Below, piece by piece: positions 57,658-64,000 of a stretch of DNA of 64,000 bases; positions within the stretch are counted from its first letter, which is position 1; each line of letters opens with the position of its first letter. Position numbers and translations under genes: made by a program. Below the pieces are notes generated by a model, which was given only the letters and a program-made list of their open reading frames with translations, did no database searches and was not told the origin of the DNA. Location of the stretch: contig JARZZO010000002.1 of the NCBI GenBank assembly GCA_030544215.1, forward strand, positions 28,581,395 through 28,645,394. The letters are read 5' to 3'. Source of the DNA: Zantedeschia hybrid cultivar (taxonomy: Eukaryota > Streptophyta > Magnoliopsida > Alismatales > Araceae).

Positions 57658-60600
57658 ATGGCTCCACTGTCTAGGGTTTGGATGTGGCCGGCCTTCGCCA
57701 TCGCCGCCCTCCTCCTCTGCTCCTTCCCCGCCTCCTCCCGCGCTGAGGACGCGGCCGCCGATGCCGCTGCCGCCGCCGCCGGGGAGCCGGAGCCCTCGTT
57801 CGTTCTCACCCTCGACTCGTCCAACTTCTCCGACGCCATCGCCAAGCACCCCTTCATCGTCGTGGAGTTCTACGCCCCCTGGTGAGCCACGCCCCCGCTG
57901 CTTGGTTTTGTTTCCCGGCCTTGTGCTGCTGCTGTCGCCTGTCGTGCTGTTTGTTTCGATCTTGCGGCAGATCGGATGTTTACGCCTTCTGCTGCTATTT
58001 TTGTGCTGTTCGTTTTGGTTTTGCAGCAGATCGGGTGTTTGTAGGCCTTCTGCCGCCGTTGTGGTGCTGCTCGTCTTGGTCTTGCGGCAGATCGTGTGTT
58101 TCTAGGTTTTCTGCTGATTTGTCGTGCTGCTTTTTTTGGTCCTGCGGCAGATCGGGTATTCTGGGGCTCCCGTTTACCCGGTTTCCCTTCTGCCGATCGG
58201 TTCTGATCTCTTTCGTTCCTGTTTCACGGTTCATAATTCTCGTTTAATTTCTGGATCGGTGATCTGGTTTGTGTCGCTTTTGGAAGTTTTCAGCTAGTAA
58301 TTCTACGGAGAAATGAGGTTTTTAGGTGTTTTATTTCGTTATTCATGGATCTGATGTTGTTTCAAACTGGAATTCGTTTCGTTCCGATCTATGGATCGTA
58401 CAGTTGTTGAATGCTCTGTTTCGTTTTGCTTTTTTGTTTTGAGCTCGATGTTTTTTTTTTTTTTTTTTTAATGAGCTTGATGGATTCAGTGTTATAAAAC
58501 AGGATGGTGTCCTTTTTTATTGCATGCATGCTGTGGGAATTTGATGATTGGCATATGTTGTTTTTTTAGTTCCAAAAGCGATGCCATGAGAAGTTAAATA
58601 TTTATAGTATGTTCTAATTTCTTTATTTTCTATACTTTTTACTTGATAGGTGTGGGCACTGTCAGAAACTTGCTCCCGAGGTATCAAATATTTCTGTGGA
58701 AACCGTCTCCTAGATCAAGACGCTTATATCTCCCCTTTAAATTACCGTTTTATTGATTTTTGTAACCTTTGATTACGTTCTAATGCTTGCAGTATGAGAA
58801 GGCTGCTGCTGTTTTGAGTAAGCATGATCCACCGATTGTTCTTGCAAAAGTTGACGCCAGTGAGGAGGCTAACAAAGACCTCGCATCTAAGTATGATGTG
58901 AGTGGTTTCCCCACAATTAAGATATTGAGAAATGAGGGGAAGAACATCCAGGAATACAAGGGTCCTCGAGAGGCTGAGGGTATAGTTGAATACTTAAAGA
59001 AACAAGCTGGTCCTGCGTCGGTGGAAGTTAAATCTTCAGAAGATGCTACCAATCTCTTTAATGAAAAGAAAGTCCACATTGTAAGATCATGGTTTGCGTA
59101 TTTCAATTTTTTTTTCCTGTTTACTACTCTGTTATTCTCCTCCTCCTTACTTGGTTAAGCACAAATGCAGATAGGAGTGTTCTCTAAATTTTCTGGTGAG
59201 GAATTCGAAAACTACCTGACTGTTGCTGACAAACTGCGTTCAGGGTATGATTTTGGTCATACACTGGATGCTAAATTCCTTCCTAGAGGAGAATCTTCAG
59301 TAAAAACACCCTTTGTTAGATTATTCAAGCCATTTGATGAACTTTTTGTGGATTTCCAGGTATGATCATCCTTTCATGTATGATGTGTATGCTCATTTTG
59401 TAATTTGTTAGAATATGATTTTCCTATATATCATATTTACTGATTTCTCCCTTCTGCAGGATTTCAGTGCTGATGCTATGGAGAAGTTCATCGAAGCATC
59501 TAGTGTACCTCTGGTGACCATCTTTACCAACGACCCTGACAATCATGATTTTGTCATGAAATTCTTCGAGAGTGATAAGGACAAGGTAATGTCTTTTTGT
59601 TTCACTAAGCTGAATCAAATTGTGCAACTTTGTTCATTTTTCCTCGCTATGCATATTTTTGCACTAGTAGCTGGGATAATTTTGTAATTGCTGTAGGCAT
59701 AATAGTTTTCTGGATTGTTTTATTATGCTGATAGTGGGATATTTGTTTATATTTATAACCAGGAAGGTTAGATCAGTGATCTCCCATGTTACCATTTTAA
59801 GGTAGTGCTGCATCCTTTCCATGTCCTGTAAGCACTGAAAGTTTTGAGTTATGCTGTCAGTCTTCGAAAAGGACTGAATGTGATGAAAATATAGCTTTTT
59901 TTTAGTGTGGATACTGGCTTCATTTATGCATCTATGAACAAACCTTTTCGTTTTCCACTGTGCATCTTGTAAGAATAATATAGCTTGATACACTAAAAAA
60001 AGGAATATCTAGCTTGAACTACTAATTAGAAGCATATGCTTAACCAAAATGGTCGTGAATGCCCAGAAGTTCAGAGTAGTATTTCATTTGTCCCGACATT
60101 TCCATGGTTGAAATGCAGAGAATCTTTCCTTGTAGCGTCACGCTAACCCCCTTCTGTATGCATTATGCTCATGGCACTTCTCTCTGGTGCTTTTGGACGG
60201 CCAGGCTATGTTCTTCCTGAACTTCAGCAGTGAGAATTTTGAGGCTTTCAAGTCAGCCTATCATGATGTTGCTAGAAGCTCCAAAGGAAAGAAAATTAGT
60301 TTCTTGATGGGCGACCTTGATGCTAGTCAAGGTGCCTTCCAGGTTATTTCCATTAGCTGTTGCCCATTTCTTATTCTTATTCTGCATCAATTATATGCTG
60401 GGCTTTTGACATGTTTTTTTTGTGTTCGATCGCTGATCTCCTGAGCAGTACTTTGGCCTTAAGGAGGACCAGGTACCCCTCGTCATTGTGCAAAGTACTA
60501 AGGATCAGAAATTCCTCAAAACGAATGTGGAACCCGTCCAAATTGCAGCTTGGATAAAGGATTACCTGGTAATGGCGCCTTGGCTTTTTGTTTGAAGAGA

Positions 60601-62957
60601 TCTTTATAGCTGTCTTATCATGCTAATAATGTACACTGTATTAAACTTTTCTTCCAAGTATACTCTTGCTTCACACTTAATATGGTATAGCGATGGCATG
60701 TTGTATTGTCAAGTGCTGTGCCCTTCGATGTCCATCGACAACTGTCTAACATAGATGTACCTGTGCAGGAGGGCAATGTACAGCCATTCAAAAAGTCGGA
60801 GCCTATCCCTGAGGTCAATAATGAACCAGTTAAAGTTGTTGTGGCAGATAGCTTTCATGATCTGGTCTTCAACTCTGGAAAGAATGGTCTGTTCGAACTC
60901 CCATTTATGTTTCAAAGACCTAGTCATTAGTTTCTTGTATTTTATACATTATTGTAAATTTCATAGTTGTCAGTTGACTATTCGACTATTATGCATGACT
61001 TATCTATGGTATCCTTGCATCTGAAGTTGCTCTATTTATATTTTTGTGGTTGGCAATTTCTTTATCAAATATGGTTTTAGCCTTTGATTTTGGAACATAT
61101 ATAAAAGTTAGCCTTGTTAAAATGGACTATTGTGAACGGATTTTTGAGATTCAGCATCATCAGGCAGGTGGATTTTTTTGTATATTTCCCATTAATTTAG
61201 TATCTTCTGGGCACTGTAATCCAGTGGTGTCAGAGAATAATCCACAAATGTTTAAGTGTACATATGTTTGGGCATCTGATTTGCCAATATCTACATGAAG
61301 AACCTATGCATAGTTTATTAATCAAGTTAAATCTTAATTACTAAAAAACATGTAGGTACCCTGTTTGAAAGTGTACCAAGCAATTGACATGATAAGAATT
61401 ACTCATTGTGAATGGAAGGGATATATCTACTGAAAGATATGCTGCAAAAGCCATTTTCCATAAACAATGAAAACAATCCCTACCATAGAATCTGGCTTTA
61501 GCAAACATATTGCAAAGGCAAAGCATAGAACTGTCATAAAGCAGCCTATGTTTGTCATCATTGTAAGGCCTTTTCCATCAATCTGGGGTTGGCTTTGCAC
61601 CTGATACACAAGTCCAATGAATGTTCCGTATAGTTTTCTATATGGGCTTTGCGGGCCTGGGCTGGGCACAGCTGAATCTCACCCCGTGATACTCGAGCGT
61701 CTCACCCCATGATATTTGGGCATCTCACCCGGCCCCATCGCAGGGTCATCTTCTCCGTCTTAGAAAGGAACTCACAAAGTAATTCAAAATTTGTGCAAAT
61801 AATCATCCATAAATTAAAAAGAGATGGTACATGCATATGTATAGTGATAAGATAGTCATTCGACTCAAACTCAACTCCCTAACCCAACTATAGACTAAAA
61901 TATTCCTAACTAGAAAAGTATTGCAAAAACTCGCACTAAAAATCTCTAAAAATAGAAAACTGCGCCTAAAATCCAGAAAAAAATAGAAAACAAACTAAAT
62001 GGGCTCCCAGTGGACTAAATAATCTGTCTATGGACCTGTCTAGAAAATGAACTGCGCATCAACCAAGCTCTGGTGACTCTGAGCCCACAACAAAGCTGGA
62101 ACGGCTCTCCAGCGGCGGTTGACTCGCTTCGAAGTGAATCGGACATGAGCTCGGGTGTCGTCACCAAAGTGCATTTTCTTGTTGAAATTTCATGTTTCTT
62201 TGTTTGTTATATCATAGAATAGGAAGCTATAAAGTATAAACCATAAACCAACAGATATGTCCGCAATATGTTAGTTCACCGTGTATCATTCAGTTAGTTT
62301 CACATTGGTAGTGTTAAAATAAACTACAAATGTCGGAGGTTACCCAGTTGTCTGCAACTTTTATGCATTCAATGTATGAATTTTGGGAAGTTTCTTATGT
62401 GTATTAATTTCTCATCGTCTTTTATGCATTCGTCTAGTTGACATCAATCTAACCAACATATTATGGTTACTGATTTCCAGTTCTGCTTGAGTTTTATGCT
62501 CCCTGGTGTGGGCATTGCAAGAAACTAGAACCCATCTTAGAGGAAGTTGCTGTCTCGTTTCAAAGTGATACCGATGTGGTCATCGCAAAGCTGGTAACCA
62601 TCCTTTTCTCCATTGGCTGGACATTGTCTGTATTCTAGAACATCTTTTACTGTTCATATGTGTAAAGTCTCAGATAAAACTGGCCATTTTATTTCACATA
62701 GTTCTGAATGTGGCTAACTGCAGTACAAGAAATCCAAGAATGCTAACATTTTCATGGTCCCTATGCTGAATTGATGTGATTTCTTTGCCACCTTCTCTAT
62801 TAGTGTTCACATAGTTTGTGCTTTTCACATTATAGTTAGAGTAACTAAAAATTGGAATATCTTTGATAGTCGACTACATTTGATCTAGATGAATTATCAT
62901 AAAACTATGATGCCTGTATTTTTTGAAGAAACTAGTTTTATTAAATATTAACTGTGT

Positions 62958-63003
<46 letters not shown>

Positions 63004-63962
63004 GTGTGTGAGAGAGAGAGAGGGGGGGCGGTTTGATTTCTCCATTGCTATTGCTAATTCTGTATGTTAGGGAGCTCATATATGCTTAATATTCTATATT
63101 TTGGAAACTTAAAATATTAAAAAAATTGGGCATTCTTGCTACAACCTAGTCTTAGGCACTCGTAATATTGACAACCATTTTCTTGAAGTACTTCAATCTT
63201 AACAAGTCACATCGCGTTAAGTTACAATCCATTGAAGAGCATCCAGGTGTTGGGCTTACAGATAACTTTTCTGATTCTCGGTAAGTTTTTCTATTGATAA
63301 CATGATTGTTTTCTAGATCATATGTAAAATGTACAGACATAGCAATTTGTACTGTTTTCATTGGGAAATAATTTTAGGTATATATATGTTACATTTATGA
63401 ATACGGGATTCCTTGCTTCATTACCTTTGGATCTTTTCCTTAACATGTATGGGACGCATACATGAGAGAATACGAATTCAGAAGTGGTGGAAGATAGAAA
63501 ATAGATGCTATATTAAGATTAACTTTTTCCCATGTATAGCATTTGGTCGTTCAAATTAAATCTTATATGTTAGGTTCAAGAAGTGGTGGAAGATAGAAAA
63601 TAGATGCTATATTAAGATCAAGTTTTACCCGTGTAGCATTTGGTCGTTCAAATTAAATCTTATATGTTAGGTTCATATTGTAAGTTGATAACGAATGGTT
63701 CACCTTGTAACTGTTTTGTCACTTATTTCTCTTATTTCTAACTGCTGGCATGTTCGGTTCTTTTAAATTTATGTAGGATGCAACCGCCAATGATGTCCCA
63801 AGCGACTTTGAGGTTCAGGGTTATCCAACTCTCTACTTTAGGACAGCAAGTGGTAAGATAGTTAAATATGAAGGTGGCAGGACAAAGGAGGACATCATAG
63901 GTTTTATTCAGGAAAACAGGGATCCAGCTGGCGAAGCAAAGCCAGTTAAAGATGAGCTGTAA
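57658..63962 (+). CDS. PDIL1-1: Protein disulfide isomerase (PDIL1-1 type)
   Basis: Ten exons are inferred: 57658-57881, 58650-58680, 58793-59080, 59171-59359, 59460-59585, 60205-60342, 60449-60568, 60769-60886, 62481-62593 and 63777-63962, about 510 aa. An N-terminal signal peptide (about residues 1-29, hydrophobic AFAIAALLLC) is followed by a short Ala/Glu-rich acidic spacer. Thioredoxin domain a has EFYAPWCGHCQKLAPE (active-site Cys 76 and 79), then b and b' domains, then domain a' with EFYAPWCGHCKKLEP (Cys 421 and 424). The protein ends KDEL, the ER-retention signal. It catalyses disulfide formation and rearrangement in the ER lumen. The first active-site motif is split by the W codon (TG|G). 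All introns are GT-AG; intron 8 (1.6 kb) and intron 9 (1.2 kb) are longest. Length and order match the family. Confidence 0.96.
60887..62480 (+). other. PDI intron 8 with transposon-like insert
   Basis: The middle part (about 61640-62160) differs in composition and has repeated CTCACCCC-GATA-T-GGC motifs near 61677-61730. It may be an LTR-element fragment read in reverse. No ORF was found. Confidence 0.35.
62960..63022. repeat. TG/AG compound microsatellite in PDI intron 9
   Basis: A (TG)n run passes into (AG)n, interrupted once by TGTGTG, and ends in a G run. Confidence 0.93.
63481..63678. repeat. 99-bp tandem duplication in PDI intron 9
   Basis: GAAGTGGTGGAAGATAGAAA at 63481 recurs at 63580, and the whole unit to TATGTTAGGTTCA is repeated with few differences. 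Confidence 0.93.
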
Positions 63963-64000
63963 TGCAGGTAATCGTGCATCTTTTTTATTTTTGAATTTTG

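Noticed and set aside
57385..57857. Leftward Gly-rich frames over PDI exon 1 and promoter
   Set aside because: Produced by GC-rich Ala codons read in antisense.
60618..60927. Leftward frames over PDI exon 8
   Set aside because: Antisense shadows of the PDI coding exon.

Overview
The window is nuclear DNA of a flowering plant, most likely a monocot. Genes are intron-rich, first exons are very GC-rich next to AT-rich flanks, and most of the sequence is transposon-derived. No bacterial gene layout, CRISPR array or tRNA/rRNA gene was seen. The species cannot be named from this sequence.

Three host genes are well supported. (1) On the minus strand at 603-2519 is the large first coding exon of a CLASSY (CLSY3/4-type) SNF2-like chromatin remodeler of the RNA-directed DNA methylation pathway; the rest lies left of the window. 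(2) At 29877-49941 (+) is a complete four-exon receptor-like cytoplasmic kinase of subfamily VII (PBL19/PCRK1 type, about 441 aa). Its first intron is about 15.2 kb and packed with repeats. (3) At 57658-63962 (+) is a complete ten-exon protein disulfide isomerase (about 510 aa) with two CGHC active sites and a C-terminal KDEL.

Between the genes lie mobile elements. The most interesting is a Mutator-like element (MULE) at 6033-12122 with terminal inverted repeats of about 113 bp. It carries a decayed mudrA-type transposase whose 3' end is a tandem array of 66-72 bp mini-exons, each with its own intron. A convergently oriented GRF-type zinc-finger gene sits where mudrB lies in maize MuDR. Nested in this MULE, and again near 18.0 kb and 51.5 kb, is a family of 30-bp modules of constant design (10-bp arm, 10-bp spacer, 10-bp arm) with dyad symmetry; I do not recognise it.

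Other content: hAT-type non-autonomous elements with target-site duplications (4.49, 4.94, 24.72 and 25.41 kb, and probably 13.36 kb), a Ty1/copia RNase H relic (15.5-16.2 kb), a PIF/Harbinger-like element and a Tourist-like MITE in kinase intron 1, a Sirevirus-like LTR holding a degenerate AATCGA-rich array (36.9-37.9 kb), a long foldback (41.4-42.0 kb), and a plastid rpoB-rpoC1 insertion in kinase intron 2. Several foldback families lie between the kinase and the PDI gene. The PDI promoter contains a duplicated block with ACGT-core motifs, which would fit ER-stress control.
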